Shown here: piece by piece, positions 22,003 through 35,289 of the stretch
Numbering within the stretch: position 1 is the first letter of the stretch
Layout: every line of letters starts with the position of its first letter
Assembly (NCBI GenBank): GCA_007258455.2
Contig: VDFB02047230.1
Span: 161,146,635 to 161,210,634, forward strand
Length of the DNA stretch: 64,000 nucleotides
Direction: 5' to 3'
Source of the DNA: Sequoia sempervirens
Taxonomy: Eukaryota; Streptophyta; Pinopsida; Cupressales; Cupressaceae
The notes under the pieces: model-generated
The model's input: the letters and a program-made list of their open reading frames with translations, nothing else
Databases searched by the model: none
Told to the model about the DNA's origin: nothing
Position numbers and translations under genes: made by a program

Positions 22003-23715
22003 TGCAGGGATAGATGGATATGTAAGTTACCCATATCCTTCTTCATTTACATTCAACTTAATTATATGTATGCTTTGTTAGTTCTTCAATTAAATTGACT
22101 GTAAATATCGGCCCCTACCCTTTACAGCCAACTATGATAATGCCAACTCCTACTTATGTTAGAGAAAAAAAATTTAGGCATCTCACACACACACATGATT
22201 AAATATATAAACAAAATGTACAAATATATGTATATCAGATTTATATATTTCCAATTTATATGTTGTATGAAGTTATATTTCAGTATGCTATTTGAGAATA
22301 ACATAAGTAGGAGTCAACCATCATCACAGTTAGCCATAAGGGAGAGGGGTCGATATTTACAGTCACTTTAATTGAAGAACAAACAAAGCATACATCTAAT
22401 TAGGTTGAATGTACATATACATATATGCATATACATATACATATACATATACATATGCATATGCATATACATATACTTTCACCTTGCTCTATGACTGTCC
22501 TTGCATTAGGCTACTGTCCAAGTCACTGGCATGTTTGATTAGCTTTCTTAAGGACTCATAGATCCGAAAATATGTCCTATGTATTGCACTGCCATGTACG
22601 GTGCCTTGATATTGTCCAACGACGCGTACTAAAGTAGACATATACATCGCATCAAAACACTCTTGCCCTGCAGTGCATGTAGTTAGAAGTGGTATAAAAT
22701 CCATGGAAAATACAATGACTCATAAATTCTTGGAAAATGCCATGAATTTTATACCACTTCACTGCATTTTCTGTAGAGAAAAAAAGCTCCTCCATTTCTT
22801 CATCCTGGAAAACTTAGATGCAATATGTGTTAATCTGTTTTCCTTTCCCCTTGTTCACTTACATTCAACTTAATTAGATGTATGCTTTGTTTGTTCTTCA
22901 ATTAAAGTGACTAAAAATATCGGCTCCTCCCCCTTACAACCAATTGTGATAATGGCTGACTCCTCCTTATGTTATAAACATTTTTCATACAACGTATACA
23001 TGTTTCATATACTAGGCTATCACATACCATACCCATCTTATGTCATATGTCCAAAACTATACCCACAATCAGCTCCTATGCCCACACATAGCTCCTCTCC
23101 CTTATGTGTATGTTTTGTTTGTTCTTCAATTTAACTGATTGTAAATGTCAACCCCTCTCCCTTACAACCAATTGTGATAGTGGTTGACTCCTACTTATGA
23201 GATAACCATTTATGAAAAAACATAAATAACTAGAAACAACAGTAAGATATATATATATACACATAAGTTTCCTATACCCTTCTTCATTTACATTCAACTT
23301 AATTAGATGTATGCTTTGTTTGTTCTTCAATTAAAGTGATAGTTTGATAGAAATATTTCAAACCCTTTCTTGTATCATAATGCTCTTTGAAGATATACAT
23401 ATTTGTATCATACTGTTGTTTCAAGTTTATATATATTGGTATCATAATGTTGTATGAGGAAAGGTTTAACATGATCACCCAAATGTTTATAAGAGGTAGA
23501 GTTGGCGATATGATAGTATGCCATGCATTGCTTGTTTCATTGCACAAATACCCTTCATCATTTGCAATCAACTCAATTAGATGCATGGTTAGTTTGTTGT
23601 CCAATTACACTCACTATTACATGTACAAATTTTTTGTTTCAGTTGGTATCATTATTTTCATTGTAACAGTTATAAGTGTATGTTGTTTACTAATCATTGT
23701 GTTGGTTCAATGCAG
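21640..23715 (+). repeat. Left repeat array flanking the pogo-like transposase
   Basis: A recurrent block in plus orientation: ttcaacttaattagatg, tatgctttgtttgttcttcaa, ttaaagtgactgtaaatatc, cccctcccttacaacca, gtgataatggttgactcctac. Copies start near 22050, 22868, 23100, 23290, and a second block type near 23527 (attgcacaaatacccttcat, caatcaactcaattagatg, catggttagtttgttg). AC/AT microsatellites lie between copies (21963-21999, 22417-22478, 23252-23262). Open frames here are AT-repeat artefacts. Confidence 0.75.
22039..22415. repeat. Inverted repeat pair (MITE-like)
   Basis: Block 22039-22165 is repeated in reverse complement at 22290-22415 with about 110-bp arms of high similarity (tatgctttgtt...cttcaatt, gactgtaaatatcg, gactcctacttatgtta). 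The 125-bp spacer includes tatata repeats. A transcript would form a long hairpin. It uses the same block as the arrays on both sides of the transposase. Confidence 0.75.
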
Positions 23716-24960
23716 AGGAAGAAAAAAATGACAAAAAATACCAGGCGACCTTTAACAAAGAGACCTGTACCAAAACGGAGGTGGACAACTATGCCTGCAC
23801 ACAAGAGAGGTGTACATCTTCCACATAGCGATGAGGAGGATGTTGTGATTCATGTTCACTAGCCAACTAAAGAACCAAGAAATGAGGAGGAGGTAGAAAT
23901 TGTTGTGGAGCAACCAACCGAACCTGTACTCCAAGCTAACCTAGTTGTATCAACCAAAAAGGTTGCATTGCTCCAAGGCAAGAATGGACCATGGCTGACA
24001 TGGACCCTTCCCTTGTAGATGTTAAAGATAATGACATGTCAACTAGAGGTGTAGCCAAAAAGTAGGGTATTCCAACCACAACATTTTCAAATTGGCTGGG
24101 TGGTGTGACCACTAGTAGAAGGAAAGGGCCCCCAATAGTCCTAACTGAGGATGAAGAGGAATTGATCGTCGAATGGTGCAAGGAGATGGCTATTGTTGGC
24201 CATGGTTTGGAGATTGTCAATCTCAAAACAGAAGTGGCCCAAATATGCGAAACAAGGAATAATCCCTTCAAGAATGGACTTCTTGGCAAGTCTTGGTGTA
24301 TGCGATTCAAAAGAAGGAATCTCGATCTGTGCTTGAGAACAACCCAAGGACATGATAGAGACCATGCTATAAATCTTAGGCCTACAATTGTAAGTGCTTT
24401 CTACGACACCTTGGAGAAGGTATATGCAGGAGGGAATTATGGACCACAAAAGATTTGGAACTGTGATTAGACAAGGTTGCAAGCTGGCCGGAATGATAAT
24501 ATGATGGTGCTTGCCAACAAAGGCACCAGAAGTGTTGCTTACATTACCCCAAAGATTCAGGAGTGGATCACTATTCTAGCATTTGTAAACGCTACAAATC
24601 AGAAACTTTTAGGTCTTTATTTGTTGAAAAGAAAAAATCATGTGCAAAACTATGTAGCCAACTGAGGGAGGAGCATTGATGGCTATTCAACCTCACACGT
24701 GGATGACCAAAAATATTTTTATCAAATGGTTCAATTTCTTTGCTATGCAAGTCCCTGGGGGTTGCACGCCCAACCATAGACACCTCTTGATATTTGATGG
24801 CCATGGCAGCCATGTAGCCTTCTCTACCATTACCGAAGCAAGGGCGCTTGGTATTGACTTGCTCACCCTACTGGCCCACACATCACACAAGCTGCAGCCT
24901 CTTGATGTGAGTTTTTTCTCGTCTTTCAAGTCTATCTTCAAAAAGGAAAGAAGAGATTAG
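23716..24960 (+). pseudogene. Pogo/Tigger-like transposase, HTH and DDE domains (decayed)
   Basis: A likely exon begins after a splice-acceptor-like ttcaatgcag ending at 23715. It encodes a Psq-like helix-turn-helix (MSTRGVAKK stop GIPTTTFSNWLGG), then a CENP-B/Tc5-type second HTH (EELIVEWCKEMAIVGHG, GKSWCMRFKRRNLDL), then a DDE/DDD catalytic domain. Acid residues appear in IWNCD (near 24468), LLIFDGHGSHV (near 24790) and LQPLDVSFFSSFK (near 24897). That triad layout is typical of the pogo branch of Tc1/mariner, which cuts and pastes at TA. Breaks: TAG in the first HTH (near 24063), a TAG directly after the first catalytic Asp (24468-24470) and a frameshift near 24665. Mostly readable but dead. 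Confidence 0.82.
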
Positions 24961-25252
24961 AGCATTAGACATCCAAATCTGGAGATAAGAAGGGCATAAC
25001 TGGCTACACTTGGCAACCTAGCTTTTCAAAAGTCATTGGCTATTTCAAACATAACAACTGACTTCAAGAGGACAGGTATTTGGTGCTTTGATCAAAATTC
25101 TTTGGAAAACGACATGAGGGTTAGCGAGACTTTCTAGTTTGCTGCCCCCAAGGAAGCATCAATTGTTGAAAACATTTTAAGCCTATCCAACAATGGTTTG
25201 GCAGCGAATGAGGGTGAGTGTACTGATGGAACAACAAAAGTTGGAGATCAGC

Positions 25253-25380
25253 TAAAAGTGATGCATGTTTAGTTTGTTCTGCAATTACCCATCTTCATTT
25301 CCAATCAACTCAATTATATGCATGGTTAGTTTGTTCTTCAATTACTCTCAAACTTAAATGTTTGAATTTGTTGTTTTAGA
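25253..25380 (+). other. Probable transposase intron made of the flanking repeat
   Basis: The coding text breaks at cagctaaaa|gtgatg and resumes after ttgttttag|attcc, consistent with a GT-AG intron. Its body consists of two copies of the same repeat found in the flanking arrays (gcatgtttagtttgttctgcaatt and gcatggttagtttgttcttcaatt). Splicing itself is inferred, not shown. Confidence 0.5.
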
Positions 25381-26353
25381 TTCCAATGAACCACTTGAAG
25401 CAGCAGTATTGGGAGACCAGAATACTATTGGCGACATCTCTCTTTCCCTACCAACTCCACTTGAGCAACCCTCTTGGTTGTTAGATGGTGTTGCTAATCT
25501 TGGTATTGATATGCATGTGGAGGAAGACCAAAGTCTTACAATGCCATCTCCACCACACAACATGGGTCCAAATAAGTTAGTTCATTTCTATGTTGATTGG
25601 GGAGACAGTGACGATGAGCAGTTAGGAGATAGATTGGATGCTACAAATAGTGAGCTTCCTAAAATAAATAATGCCGATTTGATTGAGCCTTTGGGAGGCC
25701 AACCAACTTCACGCATCTCACAATTCTTGAAGCTACCGGTTCATGTAGTGAAAGACAAGTCTAATAAGGTAGTTGATTGTGGGATCAAATTGCAAAGAGG
25801 ATCCCAACTCCTAACTGTTGATGACTACATGGCCTTGCTAAGTGAGCAAGAGGAAAAGAAGAAGGAACTAGAAGAATTGAAGTTGAGGAAGAAGCAACAT
25901 CTTGCAGACCGCAAGATAGAAAGGATTGCATAATTGGAGGTGAAGGATCTTATGATAATTGAAAAGGAAAAGTAATGACTAGCAGCAGAGGTTGAAAAGG
26001 AGCTGCAAAAGAAGGAGAATGACAAAAAAAGGGAGGGGCAAAGGAGGGAAAAGGAAACTGCAAAAAGGGAAAAATATTTGGAGAAGGCACAAGCAAATGA
26101 TGCAAAGGAGAGGCAACTCAACAACCCTCTAAATCCCTTGCCTGACCTCCATAGAATCTTCACAAATTTCATGTCTATTCAATGCCCCAATATTGTCCAT
26201 CACCTACCCAAGCTACTAGCCAAACATTTTAGAGTTGGAGTCCTTCTCATTCAAAGTCCTATACACTCTTACCTAGCCCAAGCATTACCCAACCATTTCA
26301 GAGTTGGATTCCTCATTCAGAGTCCTATCAACCCTCACCTACCCCAAGCATAA
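25381..26353 (+). pseudogene. Pogo-like transposase C-terminal region
   Basis: Continues the transposase frame after the presumed intron. An acidic, low-complexity stretch (DWGDSDDEQLGDRL) is followed by QLLTVDDYMALLSEQEEKKKE and a long Lys/Glu-rich coiled coil. This is a common ending for pogo/Jerky-type transposases, where ...DDY/EEV-ALxExE precedes a charged helix. In-frame stops near 25931 (TAA) and 25972 (TAA) and later frame changes show decay. The last part (26200-26350) holds a roughly 75-bp direct repeat (acattttagagttggagtcc / accatttcagagttggattcc). Confidence 0.65.
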
Positions 26354-26599
26354 TCCAACCAACTCAAGCTTGGAGTGCTTCTCTGTCATAGGCCACATCC
26401 AACTCACAAGATATCTTGGCATCAAATTTCTGTTTTCCTACCTTTTTTGATTGATTTGAATGTTTGGTTGCAACTTTTTTGTTGTGAAGTTTTTGATGGA
26501 TTCCAAATGATGTTTGAATTTTTTTGTTTTGAATGTTTGTAACTTGAAACAATAGTATGAATTGAATACAAACAACATATTCCATCATGTTACTATCAC

Positions 26600-28372
26600 T
26601 GACTGTTTGAGTTTTTTGTAATTGAAGAGCCAACAAGGAATACATCTAATTATGTTGAATGTAAATGAACAAGGCTATAGGAAACTTATGTATCTATCCA
26701 TCTCTGTAATAGATAGTTGTATATATATACACACACACAACTATACAAAACATATGTATCTATACATCTAATTAAGTTGAATGAAAATGGACAAGGCTAT
26801 AGGAAACATATGTATCTATCTAACTGTGCACATATATGTATCATAATGTTGTATCATACTGATGTTTGAAGTTATTTAGAAAGTTTAGTATGTTGTATTA
26901 GAAAGGGTTGTAAATATTTATACCATAGTGCTATTTGAAGTTATATATAAATATCATAATGTTGTATCAGAAAGTGTTATGTTGTATGAAGCTATATTTC
27001 AGTATGTTGTTTGAGAAATGGTTATAACATAAGTAGGGGTCAACCATTATCACAATTAGCTATAAGGGATAGGGGCCAATATTTACAATCACTTTAATTG
27101 AAGAACAAACAAAGCATACATCTAATTAGGTTGAATGTACATATGCATATATGTATATGCATATGCATATGTATATGTATATGTATATATGAATATGCAA
27201 TGCATTTTTGATTGAGAGTATAACAAATGGAAGGTATGATGCATTTTTGATGGAGAGTGTAATGCTACTGCTGCTTATGCTCTTGCCTCCACCCCACATT
27301 AAAAGTAGGCGGGGCATATCCCTTGGTTATGCATCGTTACTTCCATTCGTTCTACTCTCAATCTAAAAGAACAACTTCACTTTTTTGTTTGCATATGGAT
27401 ATATACACATACATATACATATGCATATGCATATGCATATGTACATTCAACCTAATTACATGTATGCTTTGTTTGTTTGCATATGCATATATACATATAC
27501 ATATATACATATGCATATATGCATATCAAACAATGATACAAAGTGTAACAAAAAATTCATACATGTAAGATTGAGTATAATTGATGAACAAACTAACCAT
27601 GCATCTAATTTAGCTGATTGCAAATGGACAAGGGTTATTATGCAATGAAACAAAAAATGCATGTTATACTATCGCATCCTCAATTATAATTGACACAAAT
27701 CAAACAATGATACAAAGTGTAACAACAAATTCATATATGTAAGATTGAGTGTAATTGATGTACAAGCTAACCATGCATCTAATTGAATTGATTGCAAATA
27801 AACAAGGGCCTTTGTGCACTAAAATAAAAAATGCATGTTGAGCTGATTACAAATGAACAAGGGTCTTATGTTATACATGTAAGATTGAGGTGTCTTAAGT
27901 TAATAGGAATGATCCCTTCTTTTGTAATAAGATGAAGAGCGATATACATTGGAAGAAGTCTTATCTGTACAAGATATATAAAGTAACCATTGATGTCGTC
28001 ATCAACAATAGCTCGGTATATCTTGTACAGGTTAGATTTTTTCCAACGTATATCGACAATTGTAACTCTTATATCCTTGAAGTGATGAAGGGTATGTTTG
28101 CAATGAAACAAAAAGTGCATGTTATAGTATGACATCCCCAATTCATACTCTTAGAAATAATTGATTGATACTAACCATGCATCTAATTGAGTTGATTGCA
28201 AATGAACTAGGGTATTTGAGCAATGAAACAAAAAATGCATGTTATACTATCAAATCCCCAATTCTAATTGACACAAATCAAACAATGATACAACCTCAAA
28301 CAATAACATCATACATGTAAGATTGAGTGTATATTTTAGTATGCTACTTGAGAAATGGTTATAACACAATTA
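26600..28372 (-). repeat. Right repeat array, inverted relative to the left array
   Basis: The blocks seen left of the transposase recur here in reverse complement: catctaattatgttgaatg (near 26644), cataagtaggggtcaacc ... tttaattgaagaacaaac (27005-27120), and the second block aacaaactaaccatgcatct ... caatgaaacaaaaaatgcatg (near 27585, 27762, 28165). CATATA microsatellites lie at 27137-27196 and 27405-27440. A 28-bp near-palindrome cgatatacattggaagaagtctt / tttccaacgtatatcg spans 27940-28055. Confidence 0.75.
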
Positions 28373-29655
28373 TGCAGGAGCATCACACTCCTACCCCCCT
28401 TGGATGGCATTGTTCCCTCATCGGTAGGATTTTGGCTCATCGACCAAAGGTTTTCACCTGTTCCAGCGATGGAATGATGGGTTGGCAGCAACTAGAGTTC
28501 ATCAACATAAGGTTTGGATTTTAGTGGGGCTATGTTCCATTTCCTAGCGATGGCCCAATGGTAGAAGCAACAATGTAACAGGTTCATCAACGTGAGTGTG
28601 CAGTATCAGTAGGAAAACAGTCTTTGTCCCAACGATGGGGCAATCGGTGTGAGGTGGTCATATCGGCAAGAATCATCCTGGAGTCTCACCAATAGCCTGA
28701 AGAATGATGTTGGTGAGTCGTGGGTTTTCATAACCTTACAACCTCCGACAAGAGGTTCTAGAGTGCAAGTTTTTGGTGACTGAGTAATATTGTTTGATCA
28801 ACAACGAGGATCAATGCTAGTTAATCGAACGGTGTAGTCTTGGTAGGACCTAGTCATGATGACAAGGGAAAATAGTGTAGACGAAGCCGACACATGGCAT
28901 TATGGGATTGGGTAATCCACATCCTTGTTGTGGATTATGATGTGTGACATGGCAATGAGGTGGACAAGGATCGACATGAATGCTTTTCATTGGAGAGACA
29001 TTCTAGGATGTCTCTCAGATGGAACGATGAACAGAGTGTAAGGTGAACATCGATAGGAAGTGAGTGTATTGGCGGGAGATGATTTTCAGTCTCAGTGATG
29101 GAGGCAATGATGAAGGCTTGGTTGAACAGTGAGTTGGAAATTGGCGGATGAATGTAGTGAAGGCATGTGGTGAGAGGTTACTTGTTGGTCACTTGGTTGT
29201 CTACATGAGCCATTGGATGAAGATGATTATCTGGCATCGACGAATGAGATATGATGATACAAATAACCATGTAACTATCGAGAAGATTTGGGTGACTATT
29301 GGATGACTTGATAAAGCTACAAACATCGAGGTAATTGAATGGTCATGCTACGACACAAAGAAGGAATAATGTCCAGGCCGATATGTAGGACAAGAATGAT
29401 ATATAGGGAGATAGCTGAGAAGGAGAGAGGCACCAGAGAGAGGCTAGCAGAGCAGAAGTGGAGGTGGTAGAATAGTCAGCCAACCAACCAACCAAAAGAA
29501 AGGCAAAATTCCCTGTAGTTGTAATTTTTGAATGTAATGTTGCTCCAAATGAATAAAAGAATGTTTTTGACCTATGTGTGTCAATTTGTATGTTGTGTGG
29601 TCTATGTTTTGGTTGCGTGATTGGATAGCTTGACAAGGCCCTTCGATCTCGACTG
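28373..29655 (+). mobile_element. Probable gypsy solo LTR inside the right array
   Basis: A GC-richer 1.28-kb block interrupts the array. It begins TGCAGGAGCATC, close to LTR starts of conifer-type gypsy elements, and ends near gactgcatca. Close to the right end are aataaaagaatg (near 29551), a plausible LTR poly(A) signal, and U5-like text. Array sequence resumes with cataagtag. The boundaries are not proven: no clean 5-bp target duplication was found. Interior open frames carry no motif. Confidence 0.5.
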
Positions 29656-31020
<1,365 letters not shown>

Positions 31021-31299
31021 TATAAATCAAACTTTGTCACACTTGTGAATGTAATTGAATATAAATTAAATTATACATCGAATTCATATAAATGTAAATG
31101 AACAAGGGTATATGAAACATCAATTTCTATATAGCTGCCATATGTAATTGTAAACCTAAAACTTGCATATAGATAATGACAGTATTGGAACATTATCATA
31201 CACTCCATAGTTGAGGGTGCCATGCACCTATCTTTTGGACAAAGTATGTATGTATGTATGATTGGTTTCCACGAATACATACATTCATCATACTAAAGT

Positions 31300-32875
31300 A
31301 ATGTATGCATGTTACATATTAATGCCTTAAGTATGGATACCTGCATGACCTTCATACATAAATAGATATGAACTACCATATGTTCTATTGTATGTATGTA
31401 TAGTATACACACATACACACATACATATATGTATGTGTGTATAGTATACACACATACACACATACATATATGTTTGCAAACATTCTCGAGTGTTCATTTG
31501 GTTACACAAATATACTGGTTTGGCTATGCATTGGAGAGGCTTCTTTTCACCAAATTTTTTTTAATATTAAACCATGTTGCATGCACTGATAATTTGTAAA
31601 GTATAATGATACCTAGTTTAATACTTAAATGCTCTTCTAAAAAATAAATCTCTTCAATGCTATAACCTCCAATGTCACTACAAAATTCTGTCCTATAATA
31701 TGTAAATGTTTTTTCCATCATTATGTGCATTCCTATATTATGTATTTGATATCAAATGGATCTATTTATTGGTTTTTTAAATGCATATGTATGTATGTTA
31801 CATATAAATTTCTTAAGTATGGCTACCTACATGACCTTCATACATAAATAGATATGAACTACCATATGTATTATTGTATGTATGTATAGTATACACACAT
31901 ACATATATATAGTATGTGTGTATACTATACAAACATATATATATATATATATGTATGTGTGTATACTATACACACATATGTATACATACATATATGTATG
32001 CATGTATGTATGTATAGTATACAAACATACATACATATTGTGGTAGTATGTATGCATGTGTGTCTACTATACATACATACATACATATGACATAATATGT
32101 ATGTGTATGTATCATATACACATACATAAATACATAATAAATTATGTATGTATGTATCATAATGTTTATTATAATATTAAGATGTTAAATATTATATTAA
32201 TATATGTTATTAATAATATTAAAATGATTAGGCAATTAAAAAAGTAAAATGATTACTAAATTGACTATGAAAAACCTCTAAATGATTAGTCAATTGAAAA
32301 ACTAAAATGATTAGTAAATTGACTACAAAAATCCTATAAATGGATATGAAATATTCCCAAAAACTCCACAATTCAGGTAGAGACAATTGAAAGGGAAGAG
32401 TGGACAATGGGGATCGGGAATTCTTGAGTGAGGGGTTCACGACAACGGTGAAAACAGTCGGAAAAAATATAGGTGCATGAAACCCTTAATAGTCGAGTTG
32501 TACAAACCATGAATGGTATGTATATGTATACTCATAGTATGTATATGTATATATAAATGACCTACTGTGTATATATATACACACAAACACACATACACAC
32601 ATATATGTATACATATGTGTGTGTGTGTATACATAGTTGACCATATTTCACTTGCAAGAAACTCTTAATAGTGAAGAGTATATTAACTTCCAATACTACC
32701 ACTATACATATACAAATTACATAGGTATAAAATGAAAACAAAGGTCTATATTATGGCGGACTGTGTGTATACATAGATATATATGCATATACAAATTACA
32801 GAGGTATAAAATGAAAACAAAGGTCTATATTATGGCATACTGTGTGTATATGTGTGTATACACAAATATATATGC

Positions 32876-32936
<61 letters not shown>

Positions 32937-33240
32937 CACACATATACACACAGTCAACCATATATATGCATAAATATATCTGTATACTCACATATACACA
33001 CAATCCTCCATAAGATAGGTGCATTATTGCTGCAAAATTATATTTTCTCGCCGTTCTTGTGTGTATACACATATATATCTGTGTATACACACATTTACAC
33101 ACAATATATATATATATCTGTATACTCACATATACATACAATCGACTATAATATAGGTGCATTATTACTACAAAATTAAATTTGCTCGTTGTTCCTGTGT
33201 GTATATATCTGTATACAAATATGTATATCTATATATACAT
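31300..33240. repeat. TATG/CATA, CA/GT microsatellite region with segmental duplication
   Basis: Alternating TATGTATG, ACACATAC and (GT)n arrays, including a pure GT run near 32893-32931. A block near 31310-31410 (ttacatattaatgccttaagtatgg ... gaactaccatatg) is repeated near 31800-31890. Two shorter duplications follow: aaaatgaaaacaaaggtct at 32731 and 32811, and ataggtgcattattgctgcaaaatta near 33017 and 33153. No genes; frames across it are artefacts. Confidence 0.85.
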
Positions 33241-33990
33241 ATATATCAATATAGAGATATATACACACAAAAGCAACCATGATAAAGTTGCAACAAAGCT
33301 TCATTAGACGAGGAAATCATTACTTGTACATAAAAGCTATTTTAACAAAAAAATATCGCAAGAAAAAACTAGAAAAATCTTGCTATGCATAGTTACTTTT
33401 TGTGTGAGGCTGGAACACAACCTCACTTGTGTAGCAAGAAGTTAAATAGCTTCCTTATACTAAATGTGGTGTTGATAAACACAAAAAGGTTGAAAAATGC
33501 ATCACCACCATTTGCCCATGGCCTCACCATTGTCAACGTCCATCCTAACCAAAGCTAGTTCTCAATGCAACTGCTCAAAATGAATAAAGTTTTCATGAAT
33601 GGATGTTTTGTGAACCTAAAGCAAGACCAAGCGAATGGTGTGCATGCCGAGGTGGTAGGCGTTAAGATCGACAGTAGAGGAATGGGTGGCACTTAATGCA
33701 CATTTATTAGGAATGTAATGAACCAATACTGGCATAGCACCAAACAACCATTAGTCATACAAATGTCCATTATCGATATACACCTAATTTTTATACATTT
33801 TTGGCAGTTTTTGAAAAGTTCCCCCAAAACATCAAAAAACGTGCTTGAATTTCCACCCCAAAAAAATTGGGGACTGCCAGTTTGACGGTTAAGGGACGTG
33901 GAAAAAAATTACGTCGACTTGGACGCTGATGATGTGGACCCCTCGCTCAAAGTTACCCTACCCACCATCGGCCCCTCTCCCTTATTTTTA
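33241..33990. other. No gene recognised
   Basis: Mixed AT-rich sequence. Near 33840-33870 is a G/C-run inverted pair (ccaccccaaaaaaattggggactg). No open frame of note. Confidence 0.4.
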
Positions 33991-34619
33991 GGAAGAATTT
34001 TCAAATTTAGATGGGTAAAGTGTTAGCAAATTAGGTAGGTCATCTAAAGAGGTATTCAAACCCTAATTAGTTCTTGATAGTATTTTAATAATTTCCTATT
34101 GAAATTGCTTGCGTCAAAATCTTTCTTTAGGTTCATAACTTGTTTCATTTGTTGCTAAGTTGGTCTAAATCTTTTGTTTGGAGAGAATTTTTTTTAAGAC
34201 AATGTCAAAATTTAGTGTGACTCAAAGCACCATCCAAAACCACTTGTTGAAAAGCTTTTTTAAAAGCAATGCCAGTGTTTTTATGAAGGTTTCAAAATCA
34301 TCGGAAGCCAACAATAATTTTGAAATCTTCATAAAAACACTGGCATTGCTTTTAAAAAAGCTTTTCAATAAGCGGTTTTGGATGGTGCTTTGAGTCACAC
34401 TAAAATTTTGACATCTTAAAAAAAATTCTCTCCAAACAAAAGAGTTAGACCAACTTAGCGACAAATGAAACAAGTTATGAAAATAAAGAAATATTCTGAC
34501 GCAACCAATTTCAATAGGGAATTATTAAAGTACTATCAAGAACTAACGAGGGTTCGAGTACCTCTTTAGATGACCTACCTAATTTGCTAGCACTTTTAAA
34601 GTTTAATATTTTTTACCCA
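33991..34619. repeat. Near-perfect 300-bp-arm palindrome
   Basis: The left arm (about 33991-34298) and right arm (34316-34619) are reverse complements over about 300 bp with few differences, around a 17-bp spacer (34299-34315). Matching points include gtgactcaaagcaccatcc against ggatggtgctttgagtcac and ctaaagaggtattc against gagtacctctttag. The small open frames on the two strands are mirror images for this reason and are not genes. The structure fits a foldback/MITE element. Confidence 0.88.
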
Positions 34620-35285
34620 GTAGCAAAAACTAACAAAACAAAAACAAATTGAATGAAAACTAAACTTAAATTTGTTTGGTTTATGTAAGATTGCTCATGA
34701 ACCCAAATGCTCTTACATTAGACACGCTAAGTGAAAGGTTTCATGAGTGAGACCTTTAAAAAATATGCCAATGTTTTTATAAAGGTTTTAAAATCATCAG
34801 AAGCCAATAATGATTTTGAAACCTTCATAAAAACACTGGCATTACTTTTTAAAAAACTTTTCAACAAGTGGTTTTGGATGGTGCTTTGAGTCACACTAAA
34901 ATTTTGACGTTGTCTTAAAAAAAAAATTTCCAAACAAAAGAGTTAGACCAAATTAGCGACAAATGAAACAAGTTATGAAACTAAAGAAAGATTCTAACAC
35001 AAGCAATTTCAATAGGGAATTATTAAAGTACTATCAAGAACTAATGAGGGTTCAAGTGCCTCTTTAGATGACCTACCTAATTTGCTAACACTTTTAAAGT
35101 TAATTTTTTTTTACCCATCTAAATTTTAAAATTCTTCCTAGCAGTAGGAAAAACTAACAAAACAAAAACAAATTGAACGAAAACTAAACTTAAATTTGTT
35201 TGGTTTATGTAAGATTGCTCATGAACTTAGATGCTCTTACATTAGACACACTAGGTAAGTGAAAGGTTTCATGAGTGAAGAACTC
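34267..35285. repeat. Tandem duplication, unit about 0.5 kb
   Basis: The segment from the palindrome centre through the right arm and a downstream piece (…ttgtttggtttatgtaag, ttgctcatgaac, gaaaggtttcatgagtga) is repeated once: about 34267-34762 and 34763-35285. The second copy keeps the end of the arm (acccatctaaatttt ... attcttcctagc) that is deleted in the first, so it is not an exact recent duplication. Confidence 0.8.
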
Positions 35286-35289
35286 ATAA

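Noticed and set aside
25825..26172. Minus-strand frame of 115 codons rich in Phe/Ser
   Set aside because: It is the antisense of the Lys/Glu-rich coiled coil of the transposase C-terminus.
28373..29655. Treating the GC-richer block as a gene
   Set aside because: No frame carries a motif; start, poly(A)-like signal and position between repeat blocks fit a solo LTR better.
32763..33179. Open frame of 138 codons
   Set aside because: Runs through GT/TATA microsatellites; product is Tyr/Ile/Val/Cys repeat text.
34178..34933. Three similar small open frames with VTQSTIQN
   Set aside because: They are mirror or duplicate readings of the palindrome and its tandem copy, not independent genes.
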